From: Desulforudis sp.
GTDB lineage: Bacteria; Bacillota; Desulfotomaculia; Desulfotomaculales; Desulforudaceae
Direction: 5' to 3'
DNA: 22,359 bases
Assembly (NCBI GenBank): GCA_014859075.1
Contig: JACUUW010000010.1
Coordinates: 1 to 22,359 of the forward strand
Positions within the stretch are counted from its first letter, which is position 1, and each line of letters begins with the position of its first letter. A program made the translations under genes and the position numbers. The notes beneath the pieces were generated by a model, which did no database searches, was not told where the DNA came from, and saw only the letters and a program-made list of their open reading frames with translations. Positions 15,369-22,359 of the stretch are shown here, piece by piece.

Positions 15369-17299
15369 GCCTTCACCTCCGCGTTCGCGACCGGCACCAC
15401 CCGCAGCGAGGTCTTGAGGGTGACCTGCCGGCCGTCACGGTATTTGACCTCGGTCTCGATCGGAATCTCGTGGGCTGCACCGTACAGACCCTCCACCAGC
15501 ACCCGGTACTTCTCGGAGATGAACCCGCGCCGCACCTTGCGCGTGCGGGTCAGTTCCTCGTCGTCCGCGTCCAGTTCCTTGTGCAGGACGACGAACTTCT
15601 TGACCCGGATTGCCTCCGGGACGTCCCCATTGGCCTTCCGTATTTCCCCGACGATCAATTCCAGTACCCGGGGTTTCTGGGTCAGGTCCACGTAGGTGGT
15701 GTACGGGATCTGGTTCCTTTCCGCCCACATTCCGACGTTACCCATCTCAATATTGATCATGGCCACCACGTAGGGGCGGTCACGGCCGAGGGCCACCGCT
15801 TCCTTGATGAAGGGGCTGAACTTCATTTTGTTCTCCAAGAACTGCGGGGAGAAAATCGTCCCGTCAGTCAACCGCATGACGTCCTTCAGACGGTCGATTA
15901 CCACCAGGTGCCCGCCGTCGTCAAGGTACCCGGCGTCTCCGGAGTGCAGCCAGCCGTCCTTCAGCGCCTCCCGGGTGGCCTCCTCGTTCTTGTAGTAACC
16001 CAGAAACACGCTCGGACCCTGGGAGAGGATTTCTCCGTCCTCACTGATTCTTATCTCGGTCTCCGGAATCGGGCGCCCGACGGTGTTAAACTTAATGTCG
16101 CCGTCCCGGTGGGTCACCGAAATGCCGGCGATCTCGGTCTGGCCGTAAATCTGCTTCAGGTTCACTCCGAGCGCATGGAAAAAACGGAACACATCCGGCC
16201 CCAACGCGGCCCCACCGGTATAGGCCCGTTTCAAGTTGACCAGTCCCAAGTGGTCCTTAATGGCGCTGAAAACCACCAGGTCCCCCAGGAAATACAACGC
16301 TCTGAGTCCGGCGCCGGGTTTTTTGCCCTCAAACTGGCAGTCCGCAACCCGGTAGCCGACCGGTATGAACGCCCGCGACACCCTTCTCTTGAACCAGCCG
16401 GCCTCGTCCAGCCGCACTTGTACTTTGGACACCATGTCCTCCCAGATACGGGGCGGGCTGAACAGGACCCGCGGCCCGATTTCCTTGAGATTCGCCTGTA
16501 CCGTCTCCGGTTCTTCCGGGTAGTTCACCGTCATCCCCGACCACAGGGCGGCCGATATGGACATCATCTGCTCACCGACCCAGGCCAAGGGCAGAAACGA
16601 GAGAAACTCGTCCCCCGGTTCCAGGGGGTCGACCTCCAGGAGGTTTTGCGCCATCGCCAGGAGGTTGTCGTGGGATAGCACGGCGCCCTTGGGTAACCCG
16701 GTAGTGCCCGAAGTGTAGGCGATGATGGCCACGTCGCCTCCGCGACCCTCTTCCACCGTCCGGTTGAAGTACGCCGGGTTCCGGTCTTCGAATTTTTCCC
16801 CCTGCGCTTCGGCTTCCTCGAACGACAGCAGTAAAAGGTCACGGTAATTTTTCATACCCTTGGGGTCATAGTAGATGATCTTCTCCACCTTGGGTATCTC
16901 GGACTTGATTTCCAGGAGCTTGTCAACCTGCTCCTGGTCCTCGACGACGACGATGCGAGCGTCGCAGTGATCGATGATGTGGGTGATTTCCCGCGGCAGG
17001 CTGTCCTGGTAGATCCCGACGGCCACTCCCCCCAACGCCTGCGCGGCCAGTTCGGAATAGACCCATTCCGGGCGGTTGTCTCCGATGATGGCCACCTTGT
17101 CGCCCCGGGAAAACCCAAGGGATGCCAAACCCAGGGCAAAACGCCTTACGTGGCCCAAGTACTCCACCCAAGTCACCGGCTGCCAGACGCCGAACTCTTT
17201 CTCCCGGAGGGCCACCTTTTCCCCATACCGGGCCGCGTTTCGCACCAATAGTTTTGGAAGGGTACCTTCTTGCATCAGGGAATGTTCATCCTTTACCAC
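15365..17299 (-). CDS. AMP-forming acyl-CoA synthetase (FadD/long-chain type)
   Basis: Activates a carboxylic acid to its CoA thioester via an acyl-adenylate. It has 644 residues. Motifs in order are the ATP loop YTSGTTGLPKG (195-205), FLPLAWVGEQMMS, IYGQTEIAG, GWLHSGDAGYLDDGGHLVV, IDRLKDVMRL and a C-terminal AMP-binding domain. The length and the GEQ/PLAW arrangement fit the long-chain/very-long-chain group rather than acetate or aryl ligases, but chain length cannot be fixed. All catalytic motifs are intact, unlike the PaaK-like protein at the operon's end. GTG 17299 lies 3 bases after livG; ATG 17275 (MQEGTLPKLLVRNAARYG) with AAGGA 13 bases before it is an equally good start. It sits between livG and livH, so its product is made with the transporter. 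Confidence 0.92.
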   Translation of the reverse strand: MVKDEHSLMQEGTLPKLLVRNAARYGEKVALREKEFGVWQPVTWVEYLGHVRRFALGLASLGFSRGDKVAIIGDNRPEWVYSELAAQALGGVAVGIYQDSLPREITHIIDHCDARIVVVEDQEQVDKLLEIKSEIPKVEKIIYYDPKGMKNYRDLLLLSFEEAEAQGEKFEDRNPAYFNRTVEEGRGGDVAIIAYTSGTTGLPKGAVLSHDNLLAMAQNLLEVDPLEPGDEFLSFLPLAWVGEQMMSISAALWSGMTVNYPEEPETVQANLKEIGPRVLFSPPRIWEDMVSKVQVRLDEAGWFKRRVSRAFIPVGYRVADCQFEGKKPGAGLRALYFLGDLVVFSAIKDHLGLVNLKRAYTGGAALGPDVFRFFHALGVNLKQIYGQTEIAGISVTHRDGDIKFNTVGRPIPETEIRISEDGEILSQGPSVFLGYYKNEEATREALKDGWLHSGDAGYLDDGGHLVVIDRLKDVMRLTDGTIFSPQFLENKMKFSPFIKEAVALGRDRPYVVAMINIEMGNVGMWAERNQIPYTTYVDLTQKPRVLELIVGEIRKANGDVPEAIRVKKFVVLHKELDADDEELTRTRKVRRGFISEKYRVLVEGLYGAAHEIPIETEVKYRDGRQVTLKTSLRVVPVANAEVKA

Positions 17300-17302
17300 G
17301 GC

Positions 17303-18067
17303 TTACTGTTTGCCCAGGTAAGCTTTCACCACCAGAGGGTTTTTCTGGACCTCCTCCGGGGTGCCTTCGGCGATCTTCCGCCCGAAATCCAACACGGCCA
17401 CCTGGTCGGAGATGTCCATGACCACGCCCATGTCGTGTTCGATGAGGATCAGGGTGGTACCCCACTCTTCGGCTACGTCCAGAATGAAACGGGCCATGTC
17501 CTCCTTTTCCTCCAGGTTCATCCCGGCCATCGGTTCGTCCAACAGGAGCAGCCGCGGCTCGAGGGCCAGCGCCCGGCCGAGTTCCACGCGCTTCTGGAGG
17601 CCATAGGCCAGGGTACCCACCGCCTTGTGGCGGATGCTTTCTATTTCAAGGAAGTCGATGATTTCCTCCACCCGTCTCCGGTGTACTTCCTCCTCGCGGC
17701 GGGCACGTCCCCAATAGAAACCGCCGCTCACGAGCCCTTGGGACATGTGGATGTGCCGGCCCAGCATCAGGTTTTCCAGCACCGTCATGTGTTTGAACAG
17801 CTCGATATTCTGAAAGGTCCGACCGATACCCAATTGGGCGCGCCGGTGTGGGGGCAGGTTGGTGATCTCCCGGTCTTCAAAAACAATCCGTCCCGCACTG
17901 GGGCGGTACAAGCCGCTGATGCAGTTGAGCAGGCTGGTCTTCCCGGCCCCGTTGGGCCCGATCACGGCGAGGATGTCCCCCGGGTTCACTTCCTGGTAGA
18001 CCCCGGAGAGGGCGGTAACCCCCCCGAAGTGCAGGGTTAGAGTGTCAATCACAAGCTGGGGCGCCAA
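17303..18067 (-). CDS. livG: LivG, branched-chain amino acid-type ABC transporter ATPase
   Basis: Second ATPase of the importer, 254 residues: Walker A GPNGAGKTS (37-45), RTFQNIELFKHMTVLENL typical of LivG, a signature loop in the variant form LAYGLQKRVELGRAL, Walker B LLLLDEPMAGM and IEHDMGVVM. The insertion ...GFYWGRARREEEV is also a LivG trait. It starts at TTG 18067 with GAGGAAGGG about 11 bases upstream; GTG 18052 is an alternative. First gene of the operon; the presumed promoter is in 18068-18320, where I could not find good hexamers. Confidence 0.94.
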   Translation of the reverse strand: MAPQLVIDTLTLHFGGVTALSGVYQEVNPGDILAVIGPNGAGKTSLLNCISGLYRPSAGRIVFEDREITNLPPHRRAQLGIGRTFQNIELFKHMTVLENLMLGRHIHMSQGLVSGGFYWGRARREEEVHRRRVEEIIDFLEIESIRHKAVGTLAYGLQKRVELGRALALEPRLLLLDEPMAGMNLEEKEDMARFILDVAEEWGTTLILIEHDMGVVMDISDQVAVLDFGRKIAEGTPEEVQKNPLVVKAYLGKQ

Positions 18068-18220
18068 TGGCCGAACGTCCCTTCCTCAGTCAGTCTGAAC
18101 TTTGTGCGCCTGAAACCGACCGCCAAACCGGCTCCGGAAATGGCAATAACCTTGCATTTTCAACATTCGCCGGCGGAATTCCTTCCAGGTGGTAAACTAT
18201 TTCGAATTTCAGACTATACT

Positions 18221-18258
18221 GTCGTATCTCTCCAGTCACCGGTCGTATCCAACCAGTC
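18221..18258. repeat. Two 17-base direct repeats upstream of the liv operon
   Basis: GTCGTATCTCTCCAGTC (18221-18237) and GTCGTATCCAACCAGTC (18242-18258), 14 of 17 identical and exactly 21 bases apart (two helical turns). They lie about 155-190 bases before livG, in the only substantial gap ahead of the operon, so they could be tandem regulator sites. The rest of 18068-18320 holds no gene I trust; one minus-strand frame (to 18090) is open for 60 codons but lacks a Shine-Dalgarno. Confidence 0.5.
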
Positions 18259-18320
18259 AACGGCTTCGTCAAATGGCATGACTTGGGTTGCAGGCCGGTT
18301 GATGCCAGTGCCGCTGTTAT

Positions 18321-18602
18321 CTAAATCACTTCTGTTTGGTAATGAATGATCTCCAGGCACGCCTGGGCCGCAATGAAATCGACGATCGCGGCCATGGTCC
18401 GGTCGACGTGCGCGGTTTGGTTGCTGACCGCCGCCATACCAAGCGTCGCCCGCTGCCAACTGTCCTGGCGGTTCACCTCGGCGACCGAGACGTTGTAGCG
18501 GTTGCGCAGCCTGGTCACGAGACTCTTGATGTGCTTGCGCTTCTCCTTCAGGGAACCGACTTCCCCCAGGAACAGCTCCACCGTGAGAATCCCCACTTTC
18601 AC
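18321..18602 (-). CDS. DUF503 family small protein
   Basis: 93 residues, the normal size for DUF503 (YlxP-like) proteins, whose function is not firmly known; in other Firmicutes they occur near ribosome-maturation genes. Matching features are VGILTVELFLGEVGSLKEKR at the N-terminus, KSLVTRLRNRYNVSVAEVN and the C-terminal DFIAAQACLEIIHYQTEVI. The frame is open 38 codons further upstream, but GTG 18602 with GGGGGGAT before it gives the family start MKVGILTVEL. Divergent from the DUF456 gene across 86 bases. Confidence 0.9.
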   Translation of the reverse strand: MKVGILTVELFLGEVGSLKEKRKHIKSLVTRLRNRYNVSVAEVNRQDSWQRATLGMAAVSNQTAHVDRTMAAIVDFIAAQACLEIIHYQTEVI

Positions 18603-18688
18603 CGGGCAATCCCCCCAAAAACCATACTTATCCGGGCCACCCGCGGCATACATGTTAAGATAGGAAAAACCGGTAGGAGGTCGGGTTA

Positions 18689-19168
18689 ATGGCGACGTTG
18701 GCGCTCCTGGTGGCACTGCTGTTCTTCCTTGCCGGCTTTGCCGGCATCCTGCTCCCGGTGTTACCGGGAGTGATCCTGATCTGGTTGGGTATGTTGGTTT
18801 ACGGGCTGATGACCGGGTTTGACAGCCTCTCCTTCGCCTTCTTCGTCGGTCAGGGAGTGGCGGTGGCGCTTACCATTTTGGTGGATTACGCCGCCACCGT
18901 CTGGGGTGTACACCGCTTCGGGGGTTCGCGGATCGCCGTCTGGGGAGGCATCGCCGGTCTCCTGCTGGGCGTGATTGTTCTTGGTCCGTTCGGCATTATT
19001 CTGGGGCCCTTTATTGGGGCTTTTGCCGCCGAACTGCTGGTCAGGGGGTCCGTGGACCAGGCACTCCGCGTTGGATTGGGAACTCTGATCGGCTTTCTGG
19101 GCAGCACGGCCACCAAACTCGTCATCGCCGGAGCCATGCTGCTCTGGTTTTTTATTGCGATCGCCTGA
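18689..19168 (+). CDS. DUF456 family integral membrane protein
   Basis: 159 residues, mostly hydrophobic and glycine-rich, with about five membrane segments (MATLALLVALLFFLAGFAGI, the LPGVILIWLGMLVYGLM region, GVAVALTILVDYAA, GGIAGLLLGVIVLGPFGIIL, LVIAGAMLLWFFIAIA). The LLPVLPG motif, the GGSR...WGG turn and the GPF(I)GAF(A)AEL element are typical of DUF456. Function is unknown. GGAGG seven to eight bases before ATG fixes the start. It is the only confident plus-strand gene, and its last 17 bases overlap the 3' end of the activase gene on the other strand, with no terminator between them. Confidence 0.9.
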   Translation: MATLALLVALLFFLAGFAGILLPVLPGVILIWLGMLVYGLMTGFDSLSFAFFVGQGVAVALTILVDYAATVWGVHRFGGSRIAVWGGIAGLLLGVIVLGPFGIILGPFIGAFAAELLVRGSVDQALRVGLGTLIGFLGSTATKLVIAGAMLLWFFIAIA

Positions 19169-19937
19169 GGAAGCGCGACCAAGCGACCAAGGCGGCACCC
19201 AGGGCACCCACGATTTGCGGTTCGTCCGGCACCCGGACAGGTACACCCAACCGTACCGACAAGGCCCGGACCACGCCCGTGATTTTGGCCACGCCGCCGG
19301 TCATTGTCACCTTCGGCTGGAGGCCCACCCGGCTGACCATTCCCACGGTGCGCTCGGCCACCGACTCCAAGAGCCCCCGGGCGATCCTGTCCCGGGGGAT
19401 TCCCTGACTGATCAGCGACACCACCTCGGACTCGGCAAACACAGTACACAGGCTGCTGATCGAAGCCGGCGTTTCGGCCCCCCCGGCCGGCGTGCTCAAC
19501 TCCCCAAAGTCCACCTCCAGTGCCCGGGCCATCACCTCCAGGAACCGGCCGGTACCGGCGGCGCACTTGTCGTTCATTGCAAAGTCAACCACCGCCCCCG
19601 TGTCGTCCAGCCGGATCACCTTGCTGTCCTGACCGCCGATGTCGATCACCGTCCTGGTGTCCGGGTTCAGGTGGAAAGCACCCCGGCCGTGGCAGGTTAT
19701 TTCAGTCACCTGCAGGTCGGCGAAAGGCACGTTTATCCGACCGTAGCCCGTGGCTACGGCACACGACACCTCGTCCCGACCGCACCCGGCCCGCTCCAGG
19801 GCCAGTCCTAGCGCCTTTTCAGCCGACTGCCGGCTGTCCGCCCCGGTGGGCAGAATACTGTAGGCGACCATCTCACCGTCGCGGACCACCACGGCCTCCA
19901 CCGTAAGCGACCCGACGTCTATTCCGACTACGAGCAT
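19152..19937 (-). CDS. BadF/BcrA/HgdC-type CoA-enzyme activase (ASKHA ATPase)
   Basis: ATP-driven electron-transfer activator of 2-hydroxyacyl-CoA dehydratases or class I benzoyl-CoA reductases. It has 261 residues: phosphate-1 loop GIDVGSLTVEAVV, phosphate-2 IDIGGQDSKVI, and adenosine motif TGGVAKITGVV. The two cysteines that hold the dimer-bridging [4Fe-4S] cluster are present at C125 (NDKCAAGTGRF) and C164 (SISSLCTVFAESE), close to Cys127/Cys166 of the HgdC family. The length matches stand-alone activators. ATG with GGGGAG eight bases upstream. No dehydratase or reductase subunit lies in the window, so its client is unknown. It follows the methyltransferase gene by 51 bases. Confidence 0.92.
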   Translation of the reverse strand: MLVVGIDVGSLTVEAVVVRDGEMVAYSILPTGADSRQSAEKALGLALERAGCGRDEVSCAVATGYGRINVPFADLQVTEITCHGRGAFHLNPDTRTVIDIGGQDSKVIRLDDTGAVVDFAMNDKCAAGTGRFLEVMARALEVDFGELSTPAGGAETPASISSLCTVFAESEVVSLISQGIPRDRIARGLLESVAERTVGMVSRVGLQPKVTMTGGVAKITGVVRALSVRLGVPVRVPDEPQIVGALGAALVAWSRFLRRSQ

Positions 19938-19988
19938 ACAGCGTGCTCCCCTGTTATCACTATTTCCGATCCACGGCGCGTCGTCAAC

Positions 19989-20951
19989 CTACCGCGCCAG
20001 ACGGGCCACGAGGACCTGCCGTTCGTCCAGGGTCTTCACCGCCGGTGGTCCGAAGCCCCCGGCCGCCAGCCAAGCGGTATACTCGTCCAGCGTCCACACC
20101 CCGCCGGAAGCCGAAGAAACCAGCATATTCACACCCATGTAGGGGGCGCGCGGGCTTAAACCCCGCACGTAGTCCACGATGATTATCCGTCCCCCCGGGG
20201 TCAGCACATCGGCGATACGCCTGAAAAGCTCCCGGTTCTCATCGGGCCCGTAAATGTGCGTGACGTTCCCCAGGAACGCGGCCTCATACGGTCCCGGGCT
20301 CACCGACTCGTGGAAATCGCCGGGGACCATCCGGATGTCCAAGCCTGCCGGAATCAAGGGCCGCATCCGTTCGACCACCTCGGGAACGTCCTGTACGGTC
20401 ACCGAAACGCCCCGTTCAGCAAAGGGCACCGCGTAGTTCAACGGTCCGCCGCCAAGGTCCAACAGCCGCGGCGGCAAGGTATCCTCCAGGCACAAGTCGA
20501 CCACGGCCGGAGCCACCTGGCGGGCGTAGTGCCGCATGGCGTCCATAAAATGACGGAGGCGTTCCGGGGTGCGCTCCTTCGGAGGCGCCGTGCCCGTCTT
20601 GATCACCTCCGGAAGGGTGAGCCAGGTCTTCAGCCGGGCGTAGGCGTGCATACAGGCGTACCCCGCGTACTCCTCGTGCTCCGGCTCAAAAAACATCCTT
20701 TTGGCCGCCGTGGTCAGGGACACAAAACCGTCCTTCACATCCACGTACCCCGACTGGCCCAACGCTTCGACGACCCGTTCCAGCGCCCGCGTATCGGCGC
20801 CGACTGCCCGCGCCAGTTCCGCAAGCGCTGACGGGGCCTCGTTCAGGGCGTCAAACAGGCCGATTTTCACGGCCGCCCCGACCACCAGCAATTCCTCGGG
20901 CAGACGCAGCTCATCCGGATTCGGCAACACCATTCCCCCTCGTGTGCTCAT
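19989..20951 (-). CDS. SAM-dependent methyltransferase, O-methyltransferase family 2-like
   Basis: 320 residues. The N-terminal winged-helix dimerisation domain (EELLVVGAAVKIGLFDALNE, LARAVGADTRALERVVEALG, then SGYVDVKDGFVSLT) is followed by a Rossmann methyltransferase domain with motif I LLDLGGGPLNYAVPFAERG, VQDVPEVVERM, GDFHESVSPGPYEAAFLGNV, HIYGPDEN and the post-motif PGGRIIIVDYV. This is the architecture of small-molecule O-methyltransferases and their C/S-methylating relatives such as BchU; the substrate is unknown. The frame is open upstream into the TPR gene, but ATG 20951 with AGGAG five bases before it, 8 bases after the TPR stop, is the likely start. Same direction as its neighbours, so probably cotranscribed with the TPR gene. 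Confidence 0.88.
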   Translation of the reverse strand: MSTRGGMVLPNPDELRLPEELLVVGAAVKIGLFDALNEAPSALAELARAVGADTRALERVVEALGQSGYVDVKDGFVSLTTAAKRMFFEPEHEEYAGYACMHAYARLKTWLTLPEVIKTGTAPPKERTPERLRHFMDAMRHYARQVAPAVVDLCLEDTLPPRLLDLGGGPLNYAVPFAERGVSVTVQDVPEVVERMRPLIPAGLDIRMVPGDFHESVSPGPYEAAFLGNVTHIYGPDENRELFRRIADVLTPGGRIIIVDYVRGLSPRAPYMGVNMLVSSASGGVWTLDEYTAWLAAGGFGPPAVKTLDERQVLVARLAR

Positions 20952-20959
20952 CCCGGCTC

Positions 20960-21571
20960 CTAAGAACGCTTTGCGGCCCCCGCGGGCGCACCAAAGGCCA
21001 GACGGTCCACCGCCTGCTGGAAGCACTCCATCTCCCGCATCAACACCAGCACCCGTACTTTCCCTTCCCGGGTTCGGGCGACCTCCCGGGGCGTCAGGCC
21101 TTCCAGTGCCACCAGCGGCCGGTCCAGCCAGCCTTGTTCCGAGAACGAAGCGAGGAACTGTTCCTCCAGTTCCTCCTGGATTTCCGACGGCAGTTCGTCT
21201 CCGCCGCCCATCAACCGCTCCAGGAAAAACAGGACCACCTCCACCTTTTCGGCCCTCTCCAGGTCCTTGGCGAGCACGGCGTACTCACTGAGGTAATCGT
21301 AAGCATCCTCCAGGCAGCCGCGCTGCAGGAACAACATCCCCAAGCCGTACCAGGCTTCGGAATTTTGCTCGTCGAGTGTCAAGACCCGGCGGTACAGTCC
21401 TTCCGCCGCCTCGTACTTTCCAGCCCGGCAGGCCTCCTGTACCTCTCCCAGCAACCAGCGTAGCTCATCCTTACCGGCCATCGGGTAGTCCTCGGTGTAG
21501 TCCGCGCAAAAGTCGTCCGCGCTTCCGGAGTGTTTACCCGTGCACACCAGTCGTAGCGATTTGCCACGCAT
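20960..21571 (-). CDS. Tetratricopeptide-repeat protein of unknown function
   Basis: 203 residues. After a non-conserved N-terminus (cysteines at 10 and 22) there is a TPR pair: EVQEACRAGKYEAAEGLYRR followed by VLTLDEQNSEAWYGLGMLFL and GCLEDAYDYLSEYAVLAKDL. The C-terminal part WLDRPLVALEGLTPREVART, ending VLVLMREMECF, resembles the WL..P...L.G.TP.E element seen in MbcA/ParS-type (DUF2384) and some SEC-C proteins; this is recall, not a search. It starts at ATG with AAGGAGG seven bases upstream. It probably works as a protein-binding adaptor; no partner can be named. Confidence 0.8.
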   Translation of the reverse strand: MRGKSLRLVCTGKHSGSADDFCADYTEDYPMAGKDELRWLLGEVQEACRAGKYEAAEGLYRRVLTLDEQNSEAWYGLGMLFLQRGCLEDAYDYLSEYAVLAKDLERAEKVEVVLFFLERLMGGGDELPSEIQEELEEQFLASFSEQGWLDRPLVALEGLTPREVARTREGKVRVLVLMREMECFQQAVDRLAFGAPAGAAKRS

Positions 21572-21604
21572 GCTGCCGCCTCCTTTCCGACGTTCCTCAA
21601 TTCA

Positions 21605-21620
21605 AGGCCCCGGGGGGCCT
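21605..21620 (-). terminator. GC hairpin between ttcA-family gene and TPR gene
   Basis: AGGCCC and GGGCCT form a 6-bp stem (7 bp with a 2-base loop). The minus strand continues TTGAATTG, without a proper T-run. It may weaken readthrough in the 58-base gap, but is not a convincing terminator. Confidence 0.35.
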
Positions 21621-21629
21621 GGTGCTGTT

Positions 21630-22359
21630 CTATTCGCCCCCTTCGCCGGGGCGGGTCTTTTCTCCTGCCATATCGCTGTTGGCGTTCTCTGGTTCCAATA
21701 GCGCCTTGTCACCTGCCGCAGACTGTTCCGGGGCGGTTTGCCTTTGGTTCCAGAGATTTTGAAGGCTGATATTTTCCAGGCCGGACAGGAACCGCTCCCG
21801 GAATTTGGGGTAGCGGTGCGACAGTCCGCTGACGATTTCCTTCATCTCGTCCCGCTTGGTGTAGCCGTTGTGGGGACACGGGTTTTCGATCACCGGGAGC
21901 TTCTCGGTTTCCACCAGACCCGCGGTGACCTTCTCAGGTAGGTACACCAAGGGCCGGATCAGGGTCAGCCCCGTATTGCTCAAATAGGTGCTGGGCATAA
22001 AGGTCTTCATCCGGCCGGCAAAAATCAGGTTCAAGAAGTAGGTTTCGATTACGTCGTCCAGGTGGTGGCCCAGCGCCACCCGGTTCGCCCCCCGTTCCAA
22101 CGCGATGCTGTTTAGGATGCCCGCCCGGAGCTTGCCGCACAGGGTGCAGGCGCTCATTCCTTCCTTACCGCGGATGATCGACGCCACCGGATGGACCCGG
22201 ATGTGCAGCGGCACTTCCAGACGCCGGCACAGGTCCCGGTGGGGACGGAAATCCACCTCCCCCCACCCGAGATCCAGGATTACCGCTTCCAGCTCAAACC
22301 TCAGGTGCGAGAAGCGCCGCAGGTAGGCCAGGATAAAAAGCAGCGCGGTGCTGTCCTTA
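21630..22359 (-). CDS. ttcA: TtcA-family tRNA 2-thiocytidine synthase-like protein, N-terminus cut by window edge
   Basis: PP-loop ATPase family that thiolates cytidine-32 in tRNA using a [4Fe-4S] cluster. The window holds about 243 residues and starts inside the PP-loop (KDSTALLFILAYLRRF, the end of an SGGKDS motif). The C-X-X-C pair is in SACTLCGKLRAGIL, and the family block GANRVALGHHLDDVIETYFL, the later PLVYLPEKVTAGL and the cysteine in NPCPHNG are present. The last 40 residues (from about NLWNQRQTAPEQS) are a polar, low-complexity tail not usual in TtcA. The real start lies beyond base 22359. A related thiouridylase is possible, since only part of the protein is visible. Confidence 0.9.
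   Translation of the reverse strand, partial: KDSTALLFILAYLRRFSHLRFELEAVILDLGWGEVDFRPHRDLCRRLEVPLHIRVHPVASIIRGKEGMSACTLCGKLRAGILNSIALERGANRVALGHHLDDVIETYFLNLIFAGRMKTFMPSTYLSNTGLTLIRPLVYLPEKVTAGLVETEKLPVIENPCPHNGYTKRDEMKEIVSGLSHRYPKFRERFLSGLENISLQNLWNQRQTAPEQSAAGDKALLEPENANSDMAGEKTRPGEGGE

Noticed and set aside
15470..16678. Plus-strand open frame of about 400 codons opposite the AMP-forming synthetase
   Set aside because: Same reasoning: shadow of a conserved gene with intact ATP-binding motifs on the minus strand.
18090..18272. 60-codon minus-strand frame between DUF503 and livG
   Set aside because: TTG start without a Shine-Dalgarno and no recognised family. Part of it (LKFEIVYHLEGIPPANVENA) looks protein-like, so I leave it unannotated rather than exclude it firmly.
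1..22359. Search by eye for tRNA, rRNA, CRISPR arrays, transposases and integrase attachment sites
   Set aside because: None seen; the repeats present are single pairs and the genes are all ordinary chromosomal families.

Overview
The window looks like chromosomal backbone from an endospore-forming, moderately high-GC Firmicute. I infer the Desulfotomaculum/Pelotomaculum/Desulforudis type of Peptococcales-like clostridia. The evidence is a full-length spoIVA of exactly the Bacillus length (492 codons), a SleB-family cortex-hydrolase-like gene, a DnaD/DnaC primosome pair, purine-rich Shine-Dalgarno sequences, frequent GTG/TTG starts and several acyl-CoA ligases. The assignment to order is from gene content only. 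I see no rRNA, tRNA, insertion sequence, phage gene or CRISPR array. All confident genes except one (a DUF456 membrane protein) are on the minus strand, so transcription runs from high to low coordinates.

Layout, left to right: (1) 1-1371, the N-terminal two thirds of recJ, running off the left edge, with a good sigma-A promoter but no ordinary start codon at its Shine-Dalgarno. (2) 1466-2339, a small winged-helix-like gene with a palindrome upstream, then a 500-base repeat-rich interval with one doubtful plus-strand small ORF and the spoIVA terminator. (3) 2340-3818, spoIVA with a sigma-E-like promoter. (4) 4086-7252, an ADP-forming acyl-CoA synthetase translationally coupled to a P-loop/DRTGG protein. 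(5) 7371-7976, a secreted LysM plus SleB-type hydrolase. (6) 8150-9707, dnaD-dnaC. (7) 10023-18067, one operon livG, AMP-forming acyl-CoA synthetase, livH, livM, livK, livF, PaaK-like ligase, joined by 3-4 base gaps or overlaps except around livK. (8) 18321-19168, divergent DUF503 and DUF456 genes. (9) 19152-22359, a ttcA-family gene (runs off the right edge), a TPR protein, an O-methyltransferase-like protein and a BcrA/HgdC-type ATPase activator.

Functional reading: regions 4 and 7 hold three different acyl-CoA-forming enzymes (ADP-forming, AMP-forming FadD-like, PaaK-like), two of them built into a branched-chain-amino-acid-type ABC transporter operon. The simplest inference is uptake of an organic acid or amino acid followed by CoA activation. 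The PaaK-like protein lacks the canonical ATP-phosphate loop, so its activity is open. The activase in region 9 belongs to a family that energises 2-hydroxyacyl-CoA dehydratases or benzoyl-CoA reductases, but no partner enzyme lies in the window. Sporulation (spoIVA, the hydrolase) and replication (dnaD/dnaC, recJ) genes are ordinary housekeeping. I found no convincing wholly new system. The best candidates for a second look are the recJ start, the PaaK-like protein with an altered active-site loop inside the liv operon, the repeat-rich 1909-2142 interval, and the orphan activase/methyltransferase cluster.
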